NCBI RefSeq assembly: GCF_001553405.1
Contig: NZ_KQ960953.1
Coordinates: 125,517 to 183,618, forward strand
Direction: 5' to 3'
Origin: Megasphaera hutchinsoni
GTDB taxonomy: Bacteria > Bacillota > Negativicutes > Veillonellales > Megasphaeraceae
Length of the DNA stretch: 58,102 bases
Below are positions 34,451 through 44,007 of this stretch, one piece after another. Each line of letters starts with the position of its first letter. Position 1 is the stretch's first letter. The notes under the pieces are model-generated. The model made no database searches, had not been told where the DNA came from, and saw nothing but the letters and a program-made list of their open reading frames with translations. A program made the position numbers and the translations under genes.

Positions 34451-37400
34451 ATGGCAGTTCAGATTATCATAGGAAGGAGTGGCAGTGGGAAAACACAATA
34501 TTGTTTTGACGCCTTACATAAGCATATTGAGCAAGGTAAAAAAGCACTTTTTATTGTTCCCGATCAGGCTACGTATACTATGGAACGCCGTTTTGCTGAA
34601 TATATGCCCAAGCAGGGGTACATGGGAGTTCAAGTACTAGGCTTTTCACGGCTAGCTTATTGGATATTACAAGAACGAGGAAAAACACAAGTATCCATAT
34701 CTGATTTAGGAAAAAAAATTGCATTGCAACGGATTTTGCGTGAAAAGAAAGCGTCTTTTTCTGTTTTGCGTAAAGCGGCGTTACAACCTAATTTTGCGGA
34801 TACGGCACGCCAGTTTATTGAAGAATGCCGCTCTTTCTGTATCGAGCCAACCCATTTGCAACAAGCGGCAAACCATGTTGCGGAGCCATTACTACAACAT
34901 AAATTACAAGATATGGCTCTCATCTATGAATGTTATTTACAATTCTTACAAGCACATCTAGGAAGTACGGATGATTTATTATCCGCTGCCATTAGAGAAA
35001 TAAAAGGGATCCCTTTTTTGCGAGATATTTGGGTAGGTGTAGATGGGTTTCAATGGTTTACACCTAAACAAATAGAAGTATTAATGGCGTTAGAAGCAGT
35101 AGCATCTGATATATGGATTACGTTACCGATGGAACCGGAGCAAATGGCATGGCAACATCGAGAAACAGCCTTATTTCATCGCTCTTATGTCGATTACAGA
35201 AATATGCAAAAGAAATTTCCTCATGCGGAAACAGTCGTTTTATCTCCGATAAATAAAAAAGCATTATCAGAATTAGTGTATTCGTTTTTTCAGGCGAAAC
35301 CACGCAATCAAATCAAAACAATTCCAGGGTTATCTGTATGGGAATGTACGTCAAAAGAAACTGAAATTGCTAGTATTGCTGGAGAAATTCAATCTTTATG
35401 TCGAAAAGGATATCGGTATAAAGATTTTTTAATCGTTGTTCGCTCTAGTGAAATGTATAATGAAATGGTAGAGCGTATTTTTGCTACCTATGGTGTGCCT
35501 GTATTTAGTGATTATCAAAGGCCGATGACGTCGCATCCCATTGTCGAAACGGTACTTTCTCTATTGTCTGTATTACAGAGTGCTTGGGCGTATGAACCGT
35601 TGTTCCAATTGCTAAAAAGCGATTTATTTCCCATTGCTCGTGAGCAAGTTGATCAGTTAGAAAATTATTGCTTGGCCTATGGTATTCAAGGGTATCATTG
35701 GTTAGAAGAAAAAGATTGGTCGTATGGTAGAGCCATCGTGGGTATAGATGGGATGAAAACGAAAGGGATTGCTGACGAAACTTTACAAGAGATTAATCTT
35801 ATTCGTCAGGATATTCGTCAACGCTTATGGCCTTGTTGGCAAGCTTCGCGGACATCGCATACCTTACAAGAGTGGTGTACGTTATTGTATCAGTGGTTGC
35901 AGCAGCTTGAAGTACCTCAGACTTTGCAGAAGTGGCAAGAAGAAGAACAAACGTGTGGGCATGCAATGGAAGCCAAAGAGCATGAACAAGTATGGAAAAA
36001 GTGGATGTCCTTTTTGCATGAATTAGTTACTCTCTGTGGAGATGATATCGTATCGTTAGAAGAATTTTTGACTTTTATCAAAGACGGAATTGAAACTTTA
36101 CAATTTAGTTTAATTCCGCCGACCTTAGATCACGTCACCTTAACCTCTATAGAACGAGGATATACTATGCAAGGGCGTGTAGTTTTCCTATGTGGCATGA
36201 ATGATGGTGAATTTCCTAAACGTAATGGTGAAGAAGGTGTATTTCACGAACGGGATCGCCAGCAACTAGAAGATGCTGGGCTTTTACTAGCACCAGGAAA
36301 AAGAATTCGCTCCTTACAAGAAAAATTTCTGTTTTATTTGGGATTGACGCGGGCAGAAGAAAAAATATATCTTACGTATGCTTTGACTGATACGGATAAC
36401 AGTGCGTTAGAACCATCTCTTTGGATCAAGCAATTAAAAGAACGGGGATATGTAGAAACATATCGCTATATGGATGGAACTTTGCAAGAAGGGGAAGAAG
36501 AACGTCTCATTACGGGTTTTCCGGCGGCGTTACAGTTATTGCCATCTCAATTGCAACCGGCGACCCAGGGGGAAGCCGTTTCACCTATTTGGTGGGCCGT
36601 ATATGATCAAGCGATATTGCTCGGTTATCATGACGATGTATGCCGTATCGTACGGGGACTATTTCATCAGAATACCCCTGTCACGTTGTCACCGGAAATG
36701 GTCCGCAAGGTATTTGCACCGGATGGCGTGTTGCGTGGTTCCGTGACTAAGTTTGAACAATATCGAGCTTGTCCTTTTGCCTATTTTTCGCGTTATGGGT
36801 TACAACTGCAAGAAAGACAAAAATATCAATTTGCCGCACCCGATTTAGGTATGTTAGTTCACGGAGCATTGAAATATATCGGTGATGATTTATTAACGCA
36901 GGGGAAACAATGGCGGGATTTAGACCGAACGGCGATTCCTGATATATGTAGACAAGCAACAGAAGTTGTCGCTCCGTTGGTACGTCAAGATATTTTGATG
37001 TCTAATGCTTATTTTTTGCATATTAAAGAACGGCTTATTCGTACGTTGATTCGTACGGTAGAGCAATTGAAGGCATTTAGTAGCACCTCCGATTTTAACA
37101 TGTATGCCTTAGAACAATCTTTTGGGCGCATGCCTAATTCATGGCCATCGTTGGATCTTTCTTTGTCGAACGGCTTTCAAGCGGCTATAACAGGACAAAT
37201 TGATCGAGTGGATGTCATGAAACGAAATGATAAATTCTATCTTGTTGTTATGGATTATAAATCAGGGCGTAAAGAGTTGGCATTGCAGTCCGTTTTTATG
37301 GGCATAGAGTTACAATTACTGACATATATGTATGTAGCGCTATTACAAATGGAGGGGGATGCATTACCAGCGGCCGTATTGTATTGTTATGTGCGAGATG

Positions 37401-37861
37401 ATAAACAATCGTTGAAACATTGTCTATCGGAAGAGGAGAAGGCTGATTTATTTTATAAAAGTAATAAAATGAATGGTTTCTTTTTAGATGATGGTGAAAT
37501 TATGAAATCCTTAGATATTTCGATGCATGATTATTCGGCATTTCTTAATTTACGGCTTAAAAAAGATGGTACGCTTAGTAATGCAGGCAATCAAATGTAT
37601 ACAGAACAAGGGTGGGCGTATATGCTTTCTATGGTACGCAGACGTTTATATGAAACGGCATTACGCATTACGGATGGATATATAGATATTGCTCCGTTAC
37701 GGCAAGGAATCTCATCGCCTTGTGTATATTGCCCATATCAAGCGGTTTGCCGTTTTGACACGCAATGTGGCAATGCCTATCATGTGTGGCAGCAAGAAAG
37801 CAATGATGTCGTGCGAGATAAAATTCGCCAAGAGGGTGAAAAAGAAGATGGCATGGACTAA
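34451..37861 (+). CDS. addB: ATP-dependent helicase/nuclease subunit B
   Basis: An 1136-residue AddB protein. The N-terminal P-loop is GRSGSGKTQY (residues 8-17). The C-terminal nuclease domain has VVMDYKSGRKEL. The iron-sulfur staple uses the cysteine in YRACPFAYFSRYG and three in SPCVYCPYQAVCRF near the C-terminus. With AddA it processes double-strand breaks to Chi-like sites for RecA loading, the Firmicutes counterpart of RecBCD. It overlaps addA by 14 bases. GGAGG precedes the ATG. Confidence 0.95.
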   Translation: MAVQIIIGRSGSGKTQYCFDALHKHIEQGKKALFIVPDQATYTMERRFAEYMPKQGYMGVQVLGFSRLAYWILQERGKTQVSISDLGKKIALQRILREKKASFSVLRKAALQPNFADTARQFIEECRSFCIEPTHLQQAANHVAEPLLQHKLQDMALIYECYLQFLQAHLGSTDDLLSAAIREIKGIPFLRDIWVGVDGFQWFTPKQIEVLMALEAVASDIWITLPMEPEQMAWQHRETALFHRSYVDYRNMQKKFPHAETVVLSPINKKALSELVYSFFQAKPRNQIKTIPGLSVWECTSKETEIASIAGEIQSLCRKGYRYKDFLIVVRSSEMYNEMVERIFATYGVPVFSDYQRPMTSHPIVETVLSLLSVLQSAWAYEPLFQLLKSDLFPIAREQVDQLENYCLAYGIQGYHWLEEKDWSYGRAIVGIDGMKTKGIADETLQEINLIRQDIRQRLWPCWQASRTSHTLQEWCTLLYQWLQQLEVPQTLQKWQEEEQTCGHAMEAKEHEQVWKKWMSFLHELVTLCGDDIVSLEEFLTFIKDGIETLQFSLIPPTLDHVTLTSIERGYTMQGRVVFLCGMNDGEFPKRNGEEGVFHERDRQQLEDAGLLLAPGKRIRSLQEKFLFYLGLTRAEEKIYLTYALTDTDNSALEPSLWIKQLKERGYVETYRYMDGTLQEGEEERLITGFPAALQLLPSQLQPATQGEAVSPIWWAVYDQAILLGYHDDVCRIVRGLFHQNTPVTLSPEMVRKVFAPDGVLRGSVTKFEQYRACPFAYFSRYGLQLQERQKYQFAAPDLGMLVHGALKYIGDDLLTQGKQWRDLDRTAIPDICRQATEVVAPLVRQDILMSNAYFLHIKERLIRTLIRTVEQLKAFSSTSDFNMYALEQSFGRMPNSWPSLDLSLSNGFQAAITGQIDRVDVMKRNDKFYLVVMDYKSGRKELALQSVFMGIELQLLTYMYVALLQMEGDALPAAVLYCYVRDDKQSLKHCLSEEEKADLFYKSNKMNGFFLDDGEIMKSLDISMHDYSAFLNLRLKKDGTLSNAGNQMYTEQGWAYMLSMVRRRLYETALRITDGYIDIAPLRQGISSPCVYCPYQAVCRFDTQCGNAYHVWQQESNDVVRDKIRQEGEKEDGMD

Positions 37862-40800
37862 CGAACAACAAGCAGCGATTATGAGCCGTGGTCAAACGTT
37901 GTTATTATCTGCTGCAGCGGGTTCAGGCAAAACGGCTGTATTGGTTGAACGGATTGTACAACGTATTATCGACTCGCCGTCTTCGCCGGATATTACTGAT
38001 GTTTTGGTCGTTACGTTTACGAAAGCTGCAGCAACAGAAATGAGAGATCGTATTGCCGTTGCCTTGGCGGATGTTGCAGAAAAGACAGGTAGAACAGATA
38101 TTGAACGACAATTGGCGTTGTTGCCGGCTGCTTCGATATCGACATTACATTCCTTTTGTCAGGATGTTATTCGTAATTATTTTTATACAATTGATTTAGA
38201 TCCGTCTTTTATAATAGCGGGCGAAGAAGAACTCAGTCTACTTAGAAAACAAGTAATGGAAGAGGTTTTGTTATCCTATTATGAATCGGAAACGAAGGCG
38301 AATATACTCTATCCGATTGTCGATATGTTTGGCACTGCTCGTGGTGATGATGTTTGTATGCAAACGATTGAACGCTTGTATCAATATGCTATCAGCATGC
38401 CTTGGCCTTTGCATTGGTTGCAAGAGGCGGCAAAAGCCTATGATATTCCGAACGGTACAGGTATAGATAAGTTAGCTTGGAGCAAACCTATTATCATGGA
38501 AATACAACGGATGCTACGCGAAAACATCCGGTTATATGGACAACTTATTGAAAAACTTAGTGAATATCCGGCGTTAGAAAAAGGATTATTGCTGTTTCAG
38601 CAAGAACAACAAGTCTTTATTACGGCTGCATCTAAAACGACATGGCAAGGGTTACAAAAAGCCCTTGTTGCCATAGAATTTTCACGCTTGCCTTCATTTC
38701 GTAAACTGGATGAAGTGGATAAAGCCGTGTGGGAACAGTGTAAAAAAATTCGTACGGATATAAAGAAATATATTCAAGATCAGGCCGTGCCTACTTATTT
38801 TTCTGTATCAGAAGACTCGTGGCTTGCGGGTATGCAAACGATGTATCCCATTATATCGGGGTTAGTTGACATCACTACTGATTTTTTTAATGCGTATAGA
38901 GAGGCGAAAAAAGCAAAGCAATGGATTGATTTCAGCGATTTAGAACACTTGTGTCTGAAGATTTTATTGGATCCGGCATCTACACCCGAACAGATTATTC
39001 CCTCTTCTGTGGCGTTAGAGCTGCAACAAAAATATAGTGAAGTTTTAATGGATGAATATCAAGACACGAATGGCGTACAAGAAACGATCATACAATTAGT
39101 ATCGCGAAAAGATAATCGCTTTATGGTCGGGGATATTAAGCAAAGTATATATCGCTTTCGTTTAGCCGATCCAACGCTTTTTTTGCAGAAATACACCCAA
39201 TTTAGTCGAGAAGAAGCAGCAACGGAACGGTGTATCGACTTGTGTCGTAATTTTCGTAGTGCTCCGAGTGTATTAGCAGCGGTAAACGAAATATTTGAAC
39301 AGGTAATGACCGAAGAAACAACGGGTCTTTCATATGGTTCGCGAGAACGTCTTTATGCTGGACGCGAAAAACTGGATGACGAAGCGTGGGTTGGTGGTAA
39401 GACGGAAATACATATTTTGGTGACAGATGCTGATGAGGAAAAACGGTTGGCAGAACCGGCGGAAGAGGAACTCTTGCCCGAACAGACGGCGTTTGAAAAA
39501 GAGTGCACGCTTATAGCAGAACGTATACAAGCACTACTTGCTAGCGGTAAAAAAATTGCTAATAAAGATGGCTCATTAGAGCCATTGACGTATCGGCACA
39601 TTGTTATCTTATTACGTTCTTTGGCAGGAAAAACGGCCCCGTTAACCCAATGTTTACAACAAGCTGGTATTCCTTCTGTGGCAGAACAGCGAGGTGGATA
39701 CTTTGCAGCCATTGAAGTACAGGTTATGATATCCTTACTACAATGTATTGATAACCCTGAACAAGATATTCCTTTAACAGCTGTTTTACGTTCGCCAATT
39801 GTCGGGATAAACGATATCGCCTTAGCTAATTTACGGACTTGCCAAACTGGTTCTTTGTGGCAAAATTTGCCGTATTTTGCTAGTCAGATAGCACAGGGAG
39901 AAGAGCAAAAACGGGTACAACAATTTTTACGACAATTTGAAGAATGGCGTACGTACGGTCGTAGACATGGTGTTGCAGAGCTAATTTGGCGGCTCTTTAC
40001 AGATACCTCATATTACGATTATGTTGGGGGATTACCGGGTGGTAGCGTGCGACAAGGTAACTTGAAGGCCTTGTATGATCGGGCTCAAGCTTATGAAAAG
40101 GTAGGGTATCGTGGTCTATTTCGCTATATTCGGTTGCTTGAAAAAATGCAAGAAGATGGCGTTGATTTAGCACCAGCTAACGTGTTAGGAGAACATGAAA
40201 ATGTCGTGCGCATTATGAGTATTCATAAAAGTAAGGGGTTAGAATTCCCTGTCGTTATTGTTGCGGATATGGGCAAAACCTTTAATCGTCGTGATACGAA
40301 TGAATTGATTTTATGTCATCACACGTTGGGCATCGGCATTAAACAATACGATTCACTCTGGCGGATGCTCTATCCTACCTTGGCATGGAATGGTGTGCGA
40401 ACGCAGTTGGCTTGGGAGAGTACAGCTGAAGAAGAACGTATTTTATATGTTGCAATGACACGAGCAAGAGATAAATTAATCCTTGTAGGACATACTAATA
40501 AGATGAAGCACGATTTGTTACGTTGGCGACATCGGGTACATCCGGCACAAGCAAAATCGTATTTGGATTGGGTGATGTCGGTCGTATTAAATAAAGTCGA
40601 TAATTTCTTGATGGAATCGCTGGAAAACAGTAAAATATGGGAAGACGATATATGGCAGGTGCAAATTCGTGGTGCCGTTTCACCAGAAACAGGGGAAGCA
40701 CGTGCTAAGACCGCTGACGCACGGATAGAAGCGGTTCGTCAAGGTATATTGACCCAAACACCAGCACCAAGATGGTTGCTTTCTGCTTTACGGTGGCAAT

Positions 40801-41489
40801 ACCCCTTTCCTGAAGCTGTGCATATGTCAGCGAAAATTTCCGTATCGGAAATTAAACGACAACATTCGCTAATACAGCAGGCTGACAATGAAGAATTAAG
40901 TGAACCGTTGATTAAGCCATTAACGGAAGAAAATCCTTTTATGATACCGCCTGCGTGGGAACGTCCACAACAAGACCGTGTGAGTGGGGCTATGCGAGGT
41001 ACGGCTATGCATAAAGCCATGCAGTATATTCCCTTGCAAGTTGATTTATCTTTAGCGGATATTCGGGCATATCTTGTAGAACAAACGCAAAAAGGGCATC
41101 TTACGAGTGAAGAAAGTGAAATGGTGGATATAATACATTTACAGGCTTTTTTGCAATCTGACATAGGTAAGTGCATGGCAAGGTCACCGGAAGTGCATCG
41201 AGAATATCCTTTTAGCGTTTTATTGAAACAAAATACATACTTGCCTTCTTTAGAAAAAGGCGAAGCTGTTTTGGTACAAGGGATTATTGACGCCTTGTTT
41301 CTTGACCAGGATGAATGGATTTTATTAGATTATAAAAATGATTTTCTACCCGATAAAGAGGCGTTTATTAAACGATATCGCGTACAATTAGATATCTATA
41401 AAGAAGCGATTGAACAAGTTACAGGTAAACGGGTAAAAGAAATGTACTTATTTAGTTTTTATTTACAACAAGCGATTATTGTACCTTAA
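37848..41489 (+). CDS. addA: ATP-dependent helicase/nuclease subunit A
   Basis: A 1213-residue UvrD-like helicase-nuclease. Walker A is LSAAAGSGKTAVL (residues 20-32), Walker B is VLMDEYQDTNGVQ, IMSIHKSKGLEFPVVIVADM is a C-terminal helicase motif, and GIIDALFLDQDEWILLDYKND holds the nuclease residues. The start is placed at MAWTNEQQ (ATG 37848), which matches the family's N-terminus; a longer in-frame start at 37689 lies inside addB and adds 53 unrelated residues. sdaAB begins nine bases after its stop. Confidence 0.95.
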   Translation: MAWTNEQQAAIMSRGQTLLLSAAAGSGKTAVLVERIVQRIIDSPSSPDITDVLVVTFTKAAATEMRDRIAVALADVAEKTGRTDIERQLALLPAASISTLHSFCQDVIRNYFYTIDLDPSFIIAGEEELSLLRKQVMEEVLLSYYESETKANILYPIVDMFGTARGDDVCMQTIERLYQYAISMPWPLHWLQEAAKAYDIPNGTGIDKLAWSKPIIMEIQRMLRENIRLYGQLIEKLSEYPALEKGLLLFQQEQQVFITAASKTTWQGLQKALVAIEFSRLPSFRKLDEVDKAVWEQCKKIRTDIKKYIQDQAVPTYFSVSEDSWLAGMQTMYPIISGLVDITTDFFNAYREAKKAKQWIDFSDLEHLCLKILLDPASTPEQIIPSSVALELQQKYSEVLMDEYQDTNGVQETIIQLVSRKDNRFMVGDIKQSIYRFRLADPTLFLQKYTQFSREEAATERCIDLCRNFRSAPSVLAAVNEIFEQVMTEETTGLSYGSRERLYAGREKLDDEAWVGGKTEIHILVTDADEEKRLAEPAEEELLPEQTAFEKECTLIAERIQALLASGKKIANKDGSLEPLTYRHIVILLRSLAGKTAPLTQCLQQAGIPSVAEQRGGYFAAIEVQVMISLLQCIDNPEQDIPLTAVLRSPIVGINDIALANLRTCQTGSLWQNLPYFASQIAQGEEQKRVQQFLRQFEEWRTYGRRHGVAELIWRLFTDTSYYDYVGGLPGGSVRQGNLKALYDRAQAYEKVGYRGLFRYIRLLEKMQEDGVDLAPANVLGEHENVVRIMSIHKSKGLEFPVVIVADMGKTFNRRDTNELILCHHTLGIGIKQYDSLWRMLYPTLAWNGVRTQLAWESTAEEERILYVAMTRARDKLILVGHTNKMKHDLLRWRHRVHPAQAKSYLDWVMSVVLNKVDNFLMESLENSKIWEDDIWQVQIRGAVSPETGEARAKTADARIEAVRQGILTQTPAPRWLLSALRWQYPFPEAVHMSAKISVSEIKRQHSLIQQADNEELSEPLIKPLTEENPFMIPPAWERPQQDRVSGAMRGTAMHKAMQYIPLQVDLSLADIRAYLVEQTQKGHLTSEESEMVDIIHLQAFLQSDIGKCMARSPEVHREYPFSVLLKQNTYLPSLEKGEAVLVQGIIDALFLDQDEWILLDYKNDFLPDKEAFIKRYRVQLDIYKEAIEQVTGKRVKEMYLFSFYLQQAIIVP

Positions 41490-41498
41490 GGAGGATAT

Positions 41499-42158
41499 AT
41501 GGGTGTATTTGATGTAGTTGGTCCCGTTATGATTGGACCATCAAGTTCGCATACGGCTGGTGCAGCAAGGATTGGCCTCATGGCACGAAATATATTAAAA
41601 GAAGAACCAATAAAAGCAGAGATTACCGTATACGGTTCATTTGCGAAAACGTATAAAGGGCATGGCACGGACCGTGCACTCGTGGCAGGTTTATTAGGAT
41701 TTATGGCAGATGACGTACGCTTACGCAATTCCTTTGAAATTGCTGCTCAACAAGGGGTGGATATTACCTTGCAGCGTAGCGATATAGAACCGAATCATCC
41801 TAATACGGTACGGATTGCCATGACGGGACGATCGGGAAAACAAATGGAAGTTATGGGCGTTTCGCTAGGTGGCGGGAAAATTGAAATCCGTGAAATTAAT
41901 GGATCGGCCGTAGCGTTGAGTGGAGAAGAACATACGCTCATTACGGTGCATCAAGATTTGCCCGGCATTATTGCTCAAGCCACGACAATTATGGCAACGG
42001 GAAATATCAATGTATCGAATATGCGTGTATTTCGTAGTGGTAAAAATGCCATGGCCGTGATGATTGTATGTACAGATAGTCCTGTACCGGAAGAAATGGT
42101 ACAGGCGATAGGGGAAATTCAGGCGATTGACAGCGTTGTTACATTATTACCGTTGTAG
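41499..42158 (+). CDS. sdaAB: L-serine dehydratase, beta subunit
   Basis: A 219-residue subunit starting FDVVGPVMIGPSSSHTAGAARIG, the family signature, with a C-terminal ACT domain (EEHTLITVHQDLPGIIAQATTIM) that may bind serine. With the alpha subunit it forms an oxygen-sensitive 4Fe-4S enzyme converting serine to pyruvate and ammonia. AAGGAGG precedes the ATG. The alpha gene follows after 10 bases. Confidence 0.95.
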   Translation: MGVFDVVGPVMIGPSSSHTAGAARIGLMARNILKEEPIKAEITVYGSFAKTYKGHGTDRALVAGLLGFMADDVRLRNSFEIAAQQGVDITLQRSDIEPNHPNTVRIAMTGRSGKQMEVMGVSLGGGKIEIREINGSAVALSGEEHTLITVHQDLPGIIAQATTIMATGNINVSNMRVFRSGKNAMAVMIVCTDSPVPEEMVQAIGEIQAIDSVVTLLPL

Positions 42159-42168
42159 GAGGAGATAC

Positions 42169-43053
42169 ATGTTTCAATACGAATATAAATCAATACAAGA
42201 TTTAGTAAAACTAACACAGCAATATCAAACAACTTTGGCAGATATCATTATTCGTCATGAAATGGAACAAGCGGAAAAATCAGAAGGCGAAATACGGCAA
42301 TTAATGGAGGAACGTATTGTCGTATTTCATGAATCCGTGCAAGCCGGTCTGAACGATACAGACCGTTCTGTTAGCGGTTTAGTTGGTGGTGATGCGGCAC
42401 GGGTACAACAACATCCGGCTATTTTCCTGGGAAGTTTAGCTAATAAAGCACTTAGTTATGCGGTTGCCATAGCCGAAGCCAATGCGAAAATGTTTAAAAT
42501 TGTCGCCTGTCCTACGGCGGGTAGTTGCGGCATTGTGCCAGCTGTCTTATTAGCCGTAGCGGAAGAGCGACATATTGGCAAGAAAGAACAAGGCGAAGCT
42601 ATGTTTATTGCTGCTGGTGTCGGTGCGGTGGTATCACATAAAGCGACCGTTGCCGGTGCTGTCGGCGGTTGCCAAGCCGAATGTGGCAGTGCGGCTGCGA
42701 TGGCAGCTGCGGTGGCGGCATATCTCTGTGGAGGGACAACGACCCAAATTTTACATGCATTTGCCTTGTGCATGAAAAATACCTTAGGCTTAGCTTGTGA
42801 TCCTGTTGCAGGGTTAGTAGAAGTACCTTGTGTCAAACGAAATGGCTGTTATGCCGTACTTGCATTGACGGCAGCAGAAATGGCACTTGCTGGAATTGAA
42901 AGTGTTATTCCGCCAGACGAAGTTATTGAAGCGATGGGAGAAATTGGTAGATTGATGCCAGTCGCGTTAAAAGAAACATCCGAAGGTGGCTTAGCACAAA
43001 CGGAAACGGGAAAAGCTATTGCGGCACGCTTAGAAAAAGCGATGAATGCATAA
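42169..43053 (+). CDS. sdaAA: L-serine dehydratase, alpha subunit
   Basis: A 294-residue catalytic subunit. CPTAGSCGIVPAV, GGCQAECGSAAAMAA and GLACDPVAGLVEVPC hold the cysteines that bind the 4Fe-4S cluster. The start is the ATG at 42169, five bases after AGGAGG; an upstream in-frame start at 42127 lies inside sdaAB and lacks such a site. Last gene of the string that begins with iclR, followed by a terminator. Confidence 0.95.
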   Translation: MFQYEYKSIQDLVKLTQQYQTTLADIIIRHEMEQAEKSEGEIRQLMEERIVVFHESVQAGLNDTDRSVSGLVGGDAARVQQHPAIFLGSLANKALSYAVAIAEANAKMFKIVACPTAGSCGIVPAVLLAVAEERHIGKKEQGEAMFIAAGVGAVVSHKATVAGAVGGCQAECGSAAAMAAAVAAYLCGGTTTQILHAFALCMKNTLGLACDPVAGLVEVPCVKRNGCYAVLALTAAEMALAGIESVIPPDEVIEAMGEIGRLMPVALKETSEGGLAQTETGKAIAARLEKAMNA

Positions 43054-43069
43054 GGGGAAAATAAAAGAT

Positions 43070-43107
43070 AAAACGAGTCACTTCTTATAGAAGTGACTCG
43101 TTTTTTG
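43070..43107 (+). terminator. Terminator after sdaAA
   Basis: AAAACGAGTCACTTC pairs with GAAGTGACTCGTTTT around a 5-nt loop and is followed by further T residues. Confidence 0.93.
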
Positions 43108-43221
43108 TTATGGTGTCAAAGAGAGGATTTTGTTCTCTACACCAGTAGTGTACTATAGAATGTACAACTTTACAATATAGATAAGATTATTTACATGTGA
43201 GGCTGATAAAAGGATATTAAC

Positions 43222-43260
43222 ATACCTTTTATAGGCTAAGTAAAAGGTATATGGTATAAT
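43222..43260 (+). promoter_or_regulatory. Operator-like inverted repeat abutting an extended -10 promoter
   Basis: ATACCTTTTA (43222-43231) and TAAAAGGTAT (43241-43250) are perfect 10-base arms separated by 9 bases. TGGTATAAT (extended -10; TATAAT 43255-43260) starts two bases later, so the repeat covers the -35 region. A further half-site ATAAAAGG (43206-43213) lies upstream. The remainder of 43108-43289 is non-coding. Confidence 0.65.
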
Positions 43261-43289
43261 AATCATAGATACTAGAAAAGAGGAGAACC

Positions 43290-43988
43290 ATGATGCGAGT
43301 GCAGAATAAATGGGAAAAGAAAGGTTCTTTTTTCAGCAAAAATATAAAGAAAAGTACATATGAAGCAGACATCGGTGCATTTTTTCGTGCTCGTTTTCCT
43401 CAACATCAAGCGGCATATATAGAGAACCAAAGCAAGGATACGGGAATTTCTTTACAAGTATTGTATCCCTGTGCCATAGAGCCATTTTATATCATTCACA
43501 CTATTGGGATGAATCACCCTTCTATGGTGACGAAGGGGCAACATCAGGATATAGGCGGAGCTGAATTATGGTTGATGGTTACGGTGTCATGGCCTTTTTC
43601 AAAGTTTCCGATAAAATTAGATGATACAGCGGCGTGGCCGTTGCGATTACTGCTATGTCTTGCTGAATTTTTTCATCGTTATCAGGTAAAGGTGACAAAT
43701 GGCTGGGTGTTATCTCAGGGGGAAGTGGCGGTACCCTTTTTGAAACAAATGCCTTTATCCGGTGTGATCATGTCGCAGCTATCTGGTGAACTGGCGGCAT
43801 ATACTATGCAAGACGGTCGAAAGGTAGAGTTATTTATGCCTATTTTAGTATATCAAGAAGAATTATCTTTATTATCAGATATTAGTACGGATGACTTGGT
43901 AGAGTCGGTCATTGCGTGTAATAATGATTCCTTTCAGCTACAACGGCAACGTCCGAATGTAGCGGATATGGAATTTATTCTTATATAG
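43290..43988 (+). CDS. SUFU-like (suppressor of fused) domain protein
   Basis: A 232-residue cytoplasmic protein. HTIGMNHPSMVTK, GAELWLMVTVSWPF, the helix LRLLLCLAEFFHRYQ and VELFMPILVYQEELSLL resemble the bacterial suppressor-of-fused domain, which is often found in immunity or housekeeping proteins of unknown role. Similarity is judged by eye and is moderate. It heads an operon with an FAD-subunit-like protein, YqeC and a deacetylase. ATG codons at 43290 and 43293 are both possible after GAGGAG. Confidence 0.6.
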   Translation: MMRVQNKWEKKGSFFSKNIKKSTYEADIGAFFRARFPQHQAAYIENQSKDTGISLQVLYPCAIEPFYIIHTIGMNHPSMVTKGQHQDIGGAELWLMVTVSWPFSKFPIKLDDTAAWPLRLLLCLAEFFHRYQVKVTNGWVLSQGEVAVPFLKQMPLSGVIMSQLSGELAAYTMQDGRKVELFMPILVYQEELSLLSDISTDDLVESVIACNNDSFQLQRQRPNVADMEFILI

Positions 43989-44007
43989 TAGGGAAGGAGC
44001 GATCCTT

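Noticed and set aside
37689-37847. 53-codon N-terminal extension of addA
   Set aside because: It overlaps the end of addB in another frame and does not resemble AddA; family N-termini begin at MAWTNEQQ, i.e. at 37848.
40739-41176. 145-codon minus-strand frame opposite addA
   Set aside because: Shadow frame inside a well-conserved helicase-nuclease gene, without ribosome binding site or recognisable domain.
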